From the NCBI RefSeq assembly GCF_000172415.1, contig NZ_ABLD01000016.1, positions 1 to 64,000 of the forward strand: a stretch of DNA of 64,000 nucleotides, written 5' to 3'. This document shows, piece by piece, positions 56,744-64,000 of the stretch. Under the pieces are notes generated by a model. That model saw nothing but the letters and a program-made list of their open reading frames with translations. It did not search any database and was not told the DNA's origin. The stretch comes from Paraburkholderia graminis C4D1M (lineage in GTDB: Bacteria > Pseudomonadota > Gammaproteobacteria > Burkholderiales > Burkholderiaceae). The stretch's first letter is position 1; every line of letters starts with the position of its first letter. The position numbers were made by a program, and so were the translations under genes.

Positions 56744-58432
56744 TCAACGGCCCAGCATCGGCAGATTGAGACCCGCCTCGCGCGCGGTTTGCTGCGCGAG
56801 TTCATAGCCCGCATCCGCGTGACGCATCACGCCCGTTGCCGGATCGTTGAACAGCACGCGGCCGAGGCGTTCCTTCGCGGCGTCCGTGCCGTCCGCGACG
56901 ATCACGACGCCCGAGTGCTGGCTAAAGCCCATGCCGACACCGCCGCCGTGATGCAGCGACACCCACGACGCGCCACCCGCCGTATTCAGCAGAGCGTTGA
57001 GCAGCGGCCAGTCGCTGACCGCGTCCGAGCCGTCTTTCATCGATTCGGTTTCGCGATTCGGGCTCGCGACGGAACCGGTATCGAGGTGATCGCGGCCGAT
57101 CACGATCGGCGCCTTCAGTTCGCCGTTCTTCACCATTTCGTTGAACGCCTGGCCGAGACGATAGCGATCCTTCACGCCGACCCAGCAGATACGCGCCGGC
57201 AAGCCCTGGAACGCGATGCGTTCGCGCGCCATGTCGAGCCAGTTATGCAGATGCGGATCGTCGGGAATCAGTTCCTTGACCTTCGCGTCCGTCTTATAGA
57301 TGTCCTCGGGATCGCCCGACAGCGCGACCCAGCGGAACGGCCCCTTGCCTTCGCAGAACAGCGGGCGGATATACGCCGGCACGAAGCCCGGAAAATCGAA
57401 CGCGTTTTCAACGCCCATTTCGAGCGCCATCTGACGAATGTTGTTGCCGTAGTCGAGCGTGGCCGCGCCGCGCTGCTGCAACGTCAACATGGCCTGCACC
57501 TGTTTCGCCATCGACTGCTTCGCCGGCACGACGATCGAATCGGGCGCGGTCTTCATGCGCTCGCGCCAGTCTTCCACGCTCCAGCCTTGCGGCAGGTAGC
57601 CGTGAATCGGATCGTGCGCGCTCGTCTGATCGGTCACGCAGTCCGGCGTGATGCCGCGCGTCACGCACTCGGCGAACACGTCGGCGGCATTGCCGAGCAG
57701 ACCGATCGACACCGGCTTGCCCGCCTGCTTCGCTTCGTCGAGCATGGCAAGCGCTTCGTCGAGCGTCTTCGCTTTTTTGTCGACGTAGCGCGTCTTCAGA
57801 CGGAAGTCGATGCGCGTCTCGTCGCACTCCACTGCGATCATCGAGAAGCCGGCCATCGTGGCCGCGAGCGGCTGCGCGCCGCCCATGCCGCCGAGACCGC
57901 CCGTGAGAATCCAGCGGCCCTTCGGATCGCCGTTGAAATGCTGGTTCGCGACCGAGAAGAACGTTTCGTACGTGCCCTGCACGATGCCCTGGCTGCCGAT
58001 GTAGATCCAGCTACCCGCGGTCATCTGCCCGTACATCATCAGGCCCTTGCGGTCGAGTTCGTGGAAATGTTCCCACGTCGCCCAATGCGGCACCAGGTTC
58101 GAGTTCGCGAGCAGCACGCGCGGCGCGTCGGCATGCGTGCGGAACACGCCGACCGGCTTGCCCGATTGAATCAGCAGAGTCTCGTCTTCGTTCAGGTCCT
58201 TCAGCGATGCCAGGATCTGATCGAAGCAATCCCAGTTGCGCGCCGCGCGGCCGATGCCGCCATACACGACGAGCGCATGCGGATGCTCGGCTACTTCGGG
58301 GTCCAGATTATTCTGGATCATCCGATACGCGGCTTCCGCGATCCAGGTCTTGCAGGTCTTTTCGGCGCCGCGCGGCGCGCGGATCGTGCGAGTGGGATCG
58401 AGACGCGGGTCGATGTGTTTCGGGTTGTTCAT
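56744..58432 (-). CDS. hutU: Urocanate hydratase
   Basis: Second step: adds water to urocanate to form imidazolonepropionate, with NAD as an electrophilic cofactor. At 562 residues it has full length. Family regions include [20 protein letters not shown], the [18 protein letters not shown] glycine-rich NAD-binding loop and [14 protein letters not shown] with the conserved Cys near residue 416. It follows hutC by 65 bases. Confidence 0.97.
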   Translation of the reverse strand: MNNPKHIDPRLDPTRTIRAPRGAEKTCKTWIAEAAYRMIQNNLDPEVAEHPHALVVYGGIGRAARNWDCFDQILASLKDLNEDETLLIQSGKPVGVFRTHADAPRVLLANSNLVPHWATWEHFHELDRKGLMMYGQMTAGSWIYIGSQGIVQGTYETFFSVANQHFNGDPKGRWILTGGLGGMGGAQPLAATMAGFSMIAVECDETRIDFRLKTRYVDKKAKTLDEALAMLDEAKQAGKPVSIGLLGNAADVFAECVTRGITPDCVTDQTSAHDPIHGYLPQGWSVEDWRERMKTAPDSIVVPAKQSMAKQVQAMLTLQQRGAATLDYGNNIRQMALEMGVENAFDFPGFVPAYIRPLFCEGKGPFRWVALSGDPEDIYKTDAKVKELIPDDPHLHNWLDMARERIAFQGLPARICWVGVKDRYRLGQAFNEMVKNGELKAPIVIGRDHLDTGSVASPNRETESMKDGSDAVSDWPLLNALLNTAGGASWVSLHHGGGVGMGFSQHSGVVIVADGTDAAKERLGRVLFNDPATGVMRHADAGYELAQQTAREAGLNLPMLGR

Positions 58433-58497
58433 GGTGGCCCTCGGAATGCGTAAAGATGATCAGAATGTGTCGGGGAAAATCGCTCGGAAAAAGCGGA

Positions 58498-59193
58498 TCA
58501 AAAATGTCCGGTGAAACGGTAGCGGCTGCCTGGATGCCATAAATTCGCGATCGACGCGACCTGGCTTTGCGACCACGTTCGCCGATGCAGCACGAGACAG
58601 GGTTCGAGTTCGTCCATGGTCAAAAGCTCGCGCGTGTCGCCGTCCGCCGCCAATGCCTCGATCCGGTATTCAACGCGCTGCAGCGGCGCGACGCGAACGA
58701 GGTACTGATTCGGCGTGGTGTTCGTGAAGTCCTGCAATGCATACTCGGGCGCGACGGCCGGATTGACCCAGCGCTCCTCGAGTTGCACGGGTTCGTCGTT
58801 TTCGAAATGCAGCACGCGCGAGAAAAACACCGGACTGCCCGCGCTAACCTGCATTTCCTCGGCGAGCGCGGCGTCCGCAATGCTCGCGCCGATGTGCAGC
58901 ACCTTCGCCTGATAGCGATGCCCGCGCGCGACGATTTCGTCGGAAATACTGCGGATCGCCACCAGCGTCGACTCGTACTTCGGACGTGCGACGAACGTGC
59001 CGGAGCCCTGCACACGCGTCAGAACCTGCTCCGAGGTCAACTCGCGCAACGCGCGGTTAACCGTCATGCGCGCGACGTTGAATTCGCGTGCGAGCTCGTT
59101 TTCGGACGGCACCTGGTCGCCTTCACCCCATTCGCCCGCATGAATGCGCGCGAGAATAAAGTCCTTGATGCCCTGGTAGGCCGGTGCGTTCAT
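58498..59193 (-). CDS. hutC: Histidine utilisation repressor (GntR family)
   Basis: A 231-residue GntR/HutC repressor. The winged helix (about residues 5-70) contains QVPSENELAREFNVARMTVNRALREL; the UTRA effector domain follows and binds urocanate, which releases DNA. Three TTGTATATACAA-like operators lie upstream of hutH. Position as the second gene of the operon gives autoregulation. Starts 21 bases after the hutH stop. Confidence 0.96.
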   Translation of the reverse strand: MNAPAYQGIKDFILARIHAGEWGEGDQVPSENELAREFNVARMTVNRALRELTSEQVLTRVQGSGTFVARPKYESTLVAIRSISDEIVARGHRYQAKVLHIGASIADAALAEEMQVSAGSPVFFSRVLHFENDEPVQLEERWVNPAVAPEYALQDFTNTTPNQYLVRVAPLQRVEYRIEALAADGDTRELLTMDELEPCLVLHRRTWSQSQVASIANLWHPGSRYRFTGHF

Positions 59194-59214
59194 TGGCTGC
59201 CGCTCGCTGTCCGC

Positions 59215-60738
59215 TTACTGTTCGGAGACGAAGGAGAACGGGCTCAGCTTCGCGATCGTGCCGTTCTGCACGAGACGCGTCACCGCCGCGATGTCCGGCG
59301 CGAAGTAATGATCGAGCTCGTAATGCGCGACGTCGTTGCGCACCGCGTCCATCACCTTTTGCAAGCTCGGGCTGGTCTTGTGCGGCGCGCGCAGATCGAC
59401 ACCCTGAGCGGCGGCGAGCAATTCGATGGAGAGAATATTTGCCGTGTTTTCGGCGATGTCGCCGAGCTTGCGCGCGGCGAACGTCGCCATCGAAACGTGA
59501 TCTTCCTGGTTGGCCGACGTAGGCAGCGAATCGACGGAAGCCGGATGCGCGAGCGTCTTGTTTTCCGACGCGAGCGCGGCAGCGGTCACGTGAGCGATCA
59601 TGAAGCCGGAGTTCACGCCGCCGTCGCGCACGAGGAACGGCGGCAGGCCCGACAGCGTGGCGTCAATCAGCAACGCGATGCGGCGCTCGGCCAACGCGCC
59701 GATTTCCGCGGCGGCGAGCGCGAGATTATCCGCGGCGAAAGCAACCGGCTCCGCGTGGAAGTTGCCGCCCGACAGCACTTCGCCGGTGTCGGGAAAAATC
59801 AGCGGATTGTCGGAGACGGCGTTCGCTTCGAGCAGCAGCACGTCGGCGGCATGACGCATCTGATCGAGACACGCGCCCATCACTTGCGGCTGGCAGCGCA
59901 GGCTGTACGGGTCCTGCACCTTGTCGCAATCGGCGTGCGATACGTTGATGCCCGAGCCTTGCAGCAGCGAGCGATACGCCGCGGCGGCGTCGATCTGTCC
60001 TTGATGGCCGCGCAGGTCGTGAATGCGCGCGTCGAACGGCTTCACGGAGCCAGCCGCTGCATCCACCGACAACGCGCCCGCCACGAGCGCGGTGCGGTAC
60101 AGGTCTTCGATTGCGAACATGTTGTAGAGCGCGAGCGCCGTGGATGCCTGCGTGCCGTTCAGCAGCGCGAGACCTTCCTTCGCTTGCAACGTGAGCGGCT
60201 TGAGGCCGACGAGCGCGAGGCCTTCGGTGGCCGGCAGGCGTTCGCCCTTCGCGAACACTTCGCCGACGCCGAGCAGCACCGCCGACATATGCGCGAGCGG
60301 CGCGAGGTCGCCCGATGCGCCGACCGAACCCTTGACCGGAATCACCGGCAGCACGTCGGCGTTGTACAGCGTGATCAGCGCTTCCATGACTTCGCGGCGA
60401 ATGCCCGAATGACCGCGGCCGAGGCTCGACAGCTTCAGCGCGATCAACAGACGCACGACGGGACGCGACATCGGCTCACCCACGCCGACCGCGTGCGACA
60501 ACACGAGATTGCGTTGCAGCAGTTCGAGCTGATCGTGCGGAATGTGCGTGCTGGCGAGACGCCCGAACCCCGTGTTGATGCCGTAGGCCGGCTCGCCTTT
60601 CGCGGCGATGTCCGCGACGGCTTTTGCGCAGGCGTCGATGGCGGCGTGGCTGGCGGGATCGAGCTTCAGCGGCACGTGGGCACGCGCGATCTGGCGCAGT
60701 TGCGGGAGGGTCAGGTGGCCGGGCTTCAGAGTCATCAT
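59215..60738 (-). CDS. hutH: Histidine ammonia-lyase
   Basis: First step: histidine to urocanate and ammonia. A 507-residue MIO enzyme: the Ala141-Ser142-Gly143 triad in [12 protein letters not shown] cyclises to the MIO electrophile; YGINTGFG and the [10 protein letters not shown] helices are typical. Two adjacent ATGs start the frame; AGGA lies 8 bases before the first. First gene of the operon, under HutC-type operators that overlap its leader. Confidence 0.97.
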   Translation of the reverse strand: MMTLKPGHLTLPQLRQIARAHVPLKLDPASHAAIDACAKAVADIAAKGEPAYGINTGFGRLASTHIPHDQLELLQRNLVLSHAVGVGEPMSRPVVRLLIALKLSSLGRGHSGIRREVMEALITLYNADVLPVIPVKGSVGASGDLAPLAHMSAVLLGVGEVFAKGERLPATEGLALVGLKPLTLQAKEGLALLNGTQASTALALYNMFAIEDLYRTALVAGALSVDAAAGSVKPFDARIHDLRGHQGQIDAAAAYRSLLQGSGINVSHADCDKVQDPYSLRCQPQVMGACLDQMRHAADVLLLEANAVSDNPLIFPDTGEVLSGGNFHAEPVAFAADNLALAAAEIGALAERRIALLIDATLSGLPPFLVRDGGVNSGFMIAHVTAAALASENKTLAHPASVDSLPTSANQEDHVSMATFAARKLGDIAENTANILSIELLAAAQGVDLRAPHKTSPSLQKVMDAVRNDVAHYELDHYFAPDIAAVTRLVQNGTIAKLSPFSFVSEQ

Positions 60739-60748
60739 GGTTGTTGTC

Positions 60749-60760
60749 CTGTCTATACAA
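60749..60760. promoter_or_regulatory. HutC operator-like site 1
   Basis: CTGTCTATACAA matches TTGTATATACAA at 10 of 12 positions. It lies 11 bases before the hutH start codon, next to the ribosome site, where bound repressor would block elongation or initiation. Confidence 0.55.
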
Positions 60761-60785
60761 TTTCAGAAAGTCTAGCGGCTGCGGC

Positions 60786-60797
60786 TTGTATATACAA
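60786..60797. promoter_or_regulatory. HutC operator, perfect palindrome
   Basis: TTGTATATACAA is a perfect 12-bp palindrome and matches the TGTA-TATACA pattern known for HutC repressors in proteobacteria. It lies 48 bases before hutH, overlapping the likely core promoter. Confidence 0.8.
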
Positions 60798-60922
60798 CTT
60801 GTTTTTAAGATTCGAGGCCCAGGGCTTTCCACTAAGGCAATGCTGGCAGTTGATGTAGGCGTCAGGCCCGCCGTACCGCAGGCGAAGCGACTAAGAGCGC
60901 AGCGCGCTCAATCGCGTATAGC

Positions 60923-60934
60923 TTGTATATACAC
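60923..60934. promoter_or_regulatory. HutC operator-like site 3
   Basis: TTGTATATACAC matches the operator at 11 of 12 positions, about 137 bases upstream of the perfect site, roughly 13 helical turns. This spacing would allow DNA looping between repressor dimers. Confidence 0.65.
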
Positions 60935-60974
60935 CTTCATAATTTACGCCGCCACATGGACAAAACACCCACGT

Positions 60975-61010
60975 AAAAAAGCCCGCGCGCTCGTCAGAGC
61001 CGCAGGCTTT
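60975..61010 (-). terminator. Rho-independent terminator of the LysR gene
   Basis: On the minus strand AAGCCTGCG and CGCGGGCTT form a stem with one wobble pair around a long loop and are followed by TTTTTT. It starts 29 bases after the LysR stop and prevents read-through into the hut operon. Confidence 0.75.
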
Positions 61011-61038
61011 GTTTATGGCGGTGGCGTCGAACGCGCCG

Positions 61039-61983
61039 CTACAGGCGCACGCGCACCGCGATGAAATCCAGAAAACACTGCACGCGCCCGGCAAGCGACG
61101 CGCTCTGGTAATAGACGGCGCTGACCGGCTGACGCTCATCGAGCAGCACATGGCCGAGGATCGGCACGAGCCGTCCATCGCGGATGTCGGCGGCGGTCAT
61201 GAAATCGGCAAGACAGGCGATGCCCCAGCCGGAGAGCGCGAGTTGGCGCAGCGTCTCGCCGCTCGACGCAGTTATCGACGGCTCGATTTTCAGCGGCTCG
61301 GGCTTGCCGCCGGCACGACCGGCACGGCCGCTAGCACTCGTGCCTTTGCCCGCCCGCTTGCCGCGCTCGCGCAACGGCCAGCGGTTCAGATGCTCGGGCG
61401 CCGTGAAGCCGATCAGCCGATGTTCGCGCAACGCGTCGACCGATTTCGGCTCGCCATGCTCGGCGAGATACGCAGGACTCGCGACCACGCGCAGCTTGCT
61501 GCTGCCGAGCGCACGCGCATGCAGCGTCGAATCCTGCAACGCGCCGATGCGGATCGCGATGTCCACCTTCTGCTCGAGCAAATCGACGATGCGCTCGCTA
61601 CTGGTCAACTCCAGCCGGATCTCCGGGTACAGCGCGGAAAACGCCGTCATATGCGGCGCGATGCAGTGGAGCATGAAGGGCGACGCCGCATCGACACGCA
61701 GACGCCCCGACGGCCGCCGACGCTTGCGCGCAACCGATTCCTCCGCTTCTTCCATCGCGTCGAGAATCGCGCGGGCGCGCTGCAGGAAGCCTTCGCCCTC
61801 CTCCGTCAATTGCAGACGGCGCGTGGTGCGCCGCACGAGCGCGGTGTCGAGCTTCTTTTCGAGGCGCGTGAGCGCGCGGCTCACGCCGGAAACCGTCTGC
61901 CCGAGTTTCTCGGCGGCCGCCGTGATCGAGCCGCTGTCGATCACGCTGACGAACACCAGCAACTCGTCCGTGGAAGTTTTCAT
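61039..61983 (-). CDS. LysR-family regulator (CrgA/DsdC-like group)
   Basis: A 314-residue LysR protein. The DNA-binding part is MKTSTDELLVFVSVIDSGSITAAAEKLGQTVSGVSRALTRLEKKLD; the effector domain begins near SGRLRVDAASPFML. A basic Gly/Ala/Lys-rich insert (about residues 208-230, RGKRAGKGTSASGRAGRAGGK) interrupts the effector domain and is not expected in the family. It is divergent from the epimerase-like gene, the usual arrangement for LysR regulation of a neighbour. Confidence 0.9.
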   Translation of the reverse strand: MKTSTDELLVFVSVIDSGSITAAAEKLGQTVSGVSRALTRLEKKLDTALVRRTTRRLQLTEEGEGFLQRARAILDAMEEAEESVARKRRRPSGRLRVDAASPFMLHCIAPHMTAFSALYPEIRLELTSSERIVDLLEQKVDIAIRIGALQDSTLHARALGSSKLRVVASPAYLAEHGEPKSVDALREHRLIGFTAPEHLNRWPLRERGKRAGKGTSASGRAGRAGGKPEPLKIEPSITASSGETLRQLALSGWGIACLADFMTAADIRDGRLVPILGHVLLDERQPVSAVYYQSASLAGRVQCFLDFIAVRVRL

Positions 61984-62096
61984 TATTGATTTCAAGTCAA
62001 GATTGATTTGAGACTAACACGCTTTTTGCGAGAATCAAGACGGCGGATACTGCATGCCTGTCATCGTGTTTCCACTCAGGCACTCAGGAGAACGTC

Positions 62097-63008
62097 TTGA
62101 AGATTTTCATTACAGGCGCAAGCGGTTTTATCGGCGGTTCGATTGCAGCGCATCTGGTGCGCGCCGGTCATCAGGTGCGCGGTCTGATCCGCAAGCCCGA
62201 ACATCGCGACGAGTTGAAGCGGCTCGGCATCGAACCGGTTATCGGCACGCTCGACGACCGCGCGTTGCTGATCGCCGAAGCGCAAGCCGCCGACGCCGTC
62301 ATCAACGCGGCAAGCAGCGATCACGAAGGCGCGGTGAGCGCGCTGATCGAAGGACTCGCCGGCTCGGGCAAACCGTTTCTGCATACGAGCGGCTCGAGCA
62401 TCGTCGGCGATGCGTCCGGCGGCGAAGCGGCGCAGGCGCGCATCTATCACGAAGACGCGCTGCCCGAACCGACCGCGGACAAAGCGGCGCGCGTCGCGAT
62501 CGACCGTCAGGTGCTCGAAGCGGCACAGCGCAATATCCGCTCAGCGGTGCTCTGCAATACGCTGATCTACGGACACGGCGCGGTGGCGGGCAGCGCGAGC
62601 GTGCAGTTGCCGCGCCTCGTGCGGCAGGCGCAAAAGAGCGGCGTGGTGCGCCATGTCGGCAGCGGCGGCAACACGTGGTCGAACGTGCATATCGACGACG
62701 TCGCGGAACTCTATCGGCTCGCGTTGGAGAAAAGCCCTGCCGGCATGTTCTATTTCGTCGAAAGCGGTGAAGCGTCGTTCCGCGAGATGAGCGCCGCCAT
62801 CGCCCGCGCGATGAAGCTCGGCGAGCCGCAAGACTGGCCGCTCGACGAAGCGCAAAAAGAATGGGGTTACGAAATGGCGTCGTACGGACTCGGTTCGAAC
62901 AGCCGCGTGCGCGGCGAGCGCGCGCGCAAACTGCTGGGCTGGCAGCCGAAGCGCACGTCGGTGATCGAATGGATCGAGCGCGACATGATGGCCGGGCTCG
63001 CGGCTTAA
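62097..63008 (+). CDS. NAD-dependent epimerase/dehydratase family protein (extended SDR)
   Basis: A 303-residue extended short-chain dehydrogenase/reductase. The Rossmann motif is TGASGFIGG (residues 6-14); a VIGTLDDRALL acidic segment and the TSGSSIVGD strand follow. The Y-x3-K catalytic pair is not obvious (CNTLIYGHG occurs), so the enzyme may be an atypical member. The start is a TTG with AGGAG 7 bases upstream; no ATG fits. Divergent from the LysR gene, likely its target. The substrate is unknown. Confidence 0.88.
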   Translation: MKIFITGASGFIGGSIAAHLVRAGHQVRGLIRKPEHRDELKRLGIEPVIGTLDDRALLIAEAQAADAVINAASSDHEGAVSALIEGLAGSGKPFLHTSGSSIVGDASGGEAAQARIYHEDALPEPTADKAARVAIDRQVLEAAQRNIRSAVLCNTLIYGHGAVAGSASVQLPRLVRQAQKSGVVRHVGSGGNTWSNVHIDDVAELYRLALEKSPAGMFYFVESGEASFREMSAAIARAMKLGEPQDWPLDEAQKEWGYEMASYGLGSNSRVRGERARKLLGWQPKRTSVIEWIERDMMAGLAA

Positions 63009-63060
63009 GCGGCTTAAGCGGTGTATTAAGCGGTGTAAGTTGTGTAAGCGCCGGCGTTGC
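63009..63060. repeat. Degenerate TTAAGCGG repeats after the epimerase-like gene
   Basis: The stop codon lies inside a run of imperfect copies: GGCTTAAGC, GGCTTAAGC, GGTGTATTAAGC and GGTGTAAG in about 50 bases. It looks like a slippage-expanded stop region. No function is evident. Confidence 0.5.
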
Positions 63061-63174
63061 TAATCCGTAAGCTCAACTCGATAGAATCGCGCTCAGCTAA
63101 ACCACGCAGTTTTGCGCGTGAAGCTGAGCCCCGCGGTTCGACATTCGAGCCGCCCATGAGCCCGGATTGGATCG

Positions 63175-63357
63175 ATGACTTTGGCGCTGAATTTCGACTG
63201 GCTGACGAATCTGCTGGCGATTCTGTTCGTCGTCGCGTGCCTTTACGATGCACGCTACGACGAGTACGGCACGTTGACCTTGTCGGCGGCCCTGATGAGT
63301 CTCGCCGTGATGGCGATCGAACTGTTTCTCAAGCCTGCATTCGACATGGCGTTGTGA
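63175..63357 (+). CDS. Small two-helix membrane protein
   Basis: A 60-residue hydrophobic protein with two predicted membrane segments (about residues 8-24 and 33-52) joined by a short polar loop (YDARYDEYGTLT). GGAT-type purines precede the ATG but the ribosome site is weak. It resembles small conserved Burkholderia membrane proteins of unknown function. The gene is monocistronic and convergent with the purine permease gene. Confidence 0.55.
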   Translation: MTLALNFDWLTNLLAILFVVACLYDARYDEYGTLTLSAALMSLAVMAIELFLKPAFDMAL

Positions 63358-63429
63358 GCGCGGCGCGCGGCATTCGTTAGCACGGGCCGCACGCGCGCGC
63401 TGCATCAACTATCACATCATGCGATCAGC

Positions 63430-64000
63430 TCAGATCGCCCAGCCGCCCAGATAAAACCCCACCAGCACGAGCGCAATCGCCACTGTTCCCACATTCAGCT
63501 TGCGATATTCGCCGCTCACCACGCGGCCGATCACGAGCGTCGCGAAGCCGAGCATGATGCCGGTCACGATGTTCGCCGTGAGCACGATAAAGACCGCGCA
63601 CATGAGACCCGACATCGCGTCAACCATATCGTCCATATGCAGCTTGCTCACGTTCGAGAGCATCAGGAGTCCGACATACATGAGCGCGGGCGCCGTCGCG
63701 TATGAAGGCACGAGGCCCGCGAGCGGCGAGAAGAACATCACGCCGAGAAACAGCAGGCCGACCACCGCCGCCGCCATGCCGGTCTTCGCGCCGGCCGCCA
63801 CGCCGACCGTCGATTCGATGTAGGCCGCAGCCGGCGCGCCGCCGAGCAGCCCCGAGAAAATCGAACTGACCGAATCCGCCGTCAGCGCGCGTCCGCCGTT
63901 GATGATGCGGCCGTTTTCATCGAGTTGACCCGCTTGTCCGGCGACCGCGCGGATCGTGCCGGTCGCGTCGAACACCGCGGTCATCACGAGCGCGAGGACA
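63430..64000 (-). CDS. NCS2/AzgA-type purine permease, 3' part
   Basis: The C-terminal 190 residues of a hypoxanthine/guanine/adenine proton symporter of the AzgA/PbuG (NCS2-like) group; the 5' part lies beyond the window and the frame is open to the last base. Recognisable parts are [29 protein letters not shown] (the motif around the substrate site), [22 protein letters not shown] and five or six hydrophobic segments. It takes up purines across the inner membrane. Confidence 0.9.
   Translation of the reverse strand, partial: VLALVMTAVFDATGTIRAVAGQAGQLDENGRIINGGRALTADSVSSIFSGLLGGAPAAAYIESTVGVAAGAKTGMAAAVVGLLFLGVMFFSPLAGLVPSYATAPALMYVGLLMLSNVSKLHMDDMVDAMSGLMCAVFIVLTANIVTGIMLGFATLVIGRVVSGEYRKLNVGTVAIALVLVGFYLGGWAI

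Noticed and set aside
56789-58453. A 554-codon plus-strand frame opposite hutU
   Set aside because: Same reasons: antisense to a certain gene and no recognisable domain.
58567-60858. A 763-codon plus-strand open frame over hutC and hutH
   Set aside because: Antisense shadow of confident genes; composition is Arg/Gln/Val repeats caused by GC-rich codons.

Overview
This window reads as a high-GC betaproteobacterial chromosome of the Burkholderia/Paraburkholderia/Caballeronia group. The evidence is the Pseudomonas-type two-subunit arginine succinyltransferase pathway, a full five-step hut operon with hutF and hutG, strongly GC-rich codon usage, DUF4148 and OmlA/BamE-like small envelope proteins, and frequent ATGA gene overlaps. 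No tRNA, rRNA, CRISPR array or intact insertion sequence was seen. Nearly all of it is metabolic and regulatory chromosome.

Layout. (1) 1-2102: 3' part of an RND efflux permease broken by clustered indels near 1626-1716. (2) 2147-3194: a membrane protein and a secreted peroxiredoxin. (3) 3352-9857 (possibly 9931): a signalling cluster of two EAL-HDOD proteins flanking a PAS-GGDEF-EAL protein and an HDOD-GAF protein. (4) 10239-22088: one arginine supercluster on the minus strand, read right to left as permease Q, permease M, ATPase P, the ArgR activator, aruC, aruF, aruG, astD, astB, astE, and finally the periplasmic binding protein. It imports arginine/ornithine and converts arginine to glutamate and succinate. 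ArgR-box-like sequences lie before aruC, before the binding protein gene and, less clearly, before the permease. (5) 22402-23955: a patatin-like lipase and a lipoprotein, followed by a highly structured intergenic region that may encode an RNA. (6) 24566-32324: an organosulfur-type locus with an SsuA-like binding protein, a LysR regulator, a four-domain rhodanese, a thiol-dioxygenase-like cupin, a class II aldolase and two luciferase-like monooxygenases. (7) 32390-38486: a reactive-electrophile style neighbourhood with an alpha/beta hydrolase, aldehyde dehydrogenase, XRE regulator, Old Yellow Enzyme, DJ-1/PfpI protein and DUF4148 protein. Two of its promoters carry the same 65-bp element, and the tail of a lost short-chain dehydrogenase is still attached to the Old Yellow Enzyme gene. 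(8) 38627-41289: a less GC-rich stretch with a secreted BNR beta-propeller protein and a DUF2867 protein. (9) 41364-45871: a hydrolase and glgC-glgA, with a strong hairpin in the glgC leader and a sigma-54-type promoter sequence upstream. (10) 46099-52365: pdxY, a conserved hypothetical, a branched-chain amino acid binding protein, a DUF3857/transglutaminase protein with its partner, and a 45-residue secreted His-rich peptide. (11) 52500-60738: the complete hutHCUDIFG operon with HutC-type TTGTATATACAA operators in front of hutH. (12) 61039-64000: a LysR regulator, an NAD-dependent epimerase-like protein, a small membrane protein and the 3' part of a purine permease.

The genes form three coherent catabolic modules. 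Arginine and histidine catabolism both end in glutamate; the sulfur locus probably desulfurises an unidentified organosulfur compound. Functional calls rest on motif and family recognition by eye; no database search was run.
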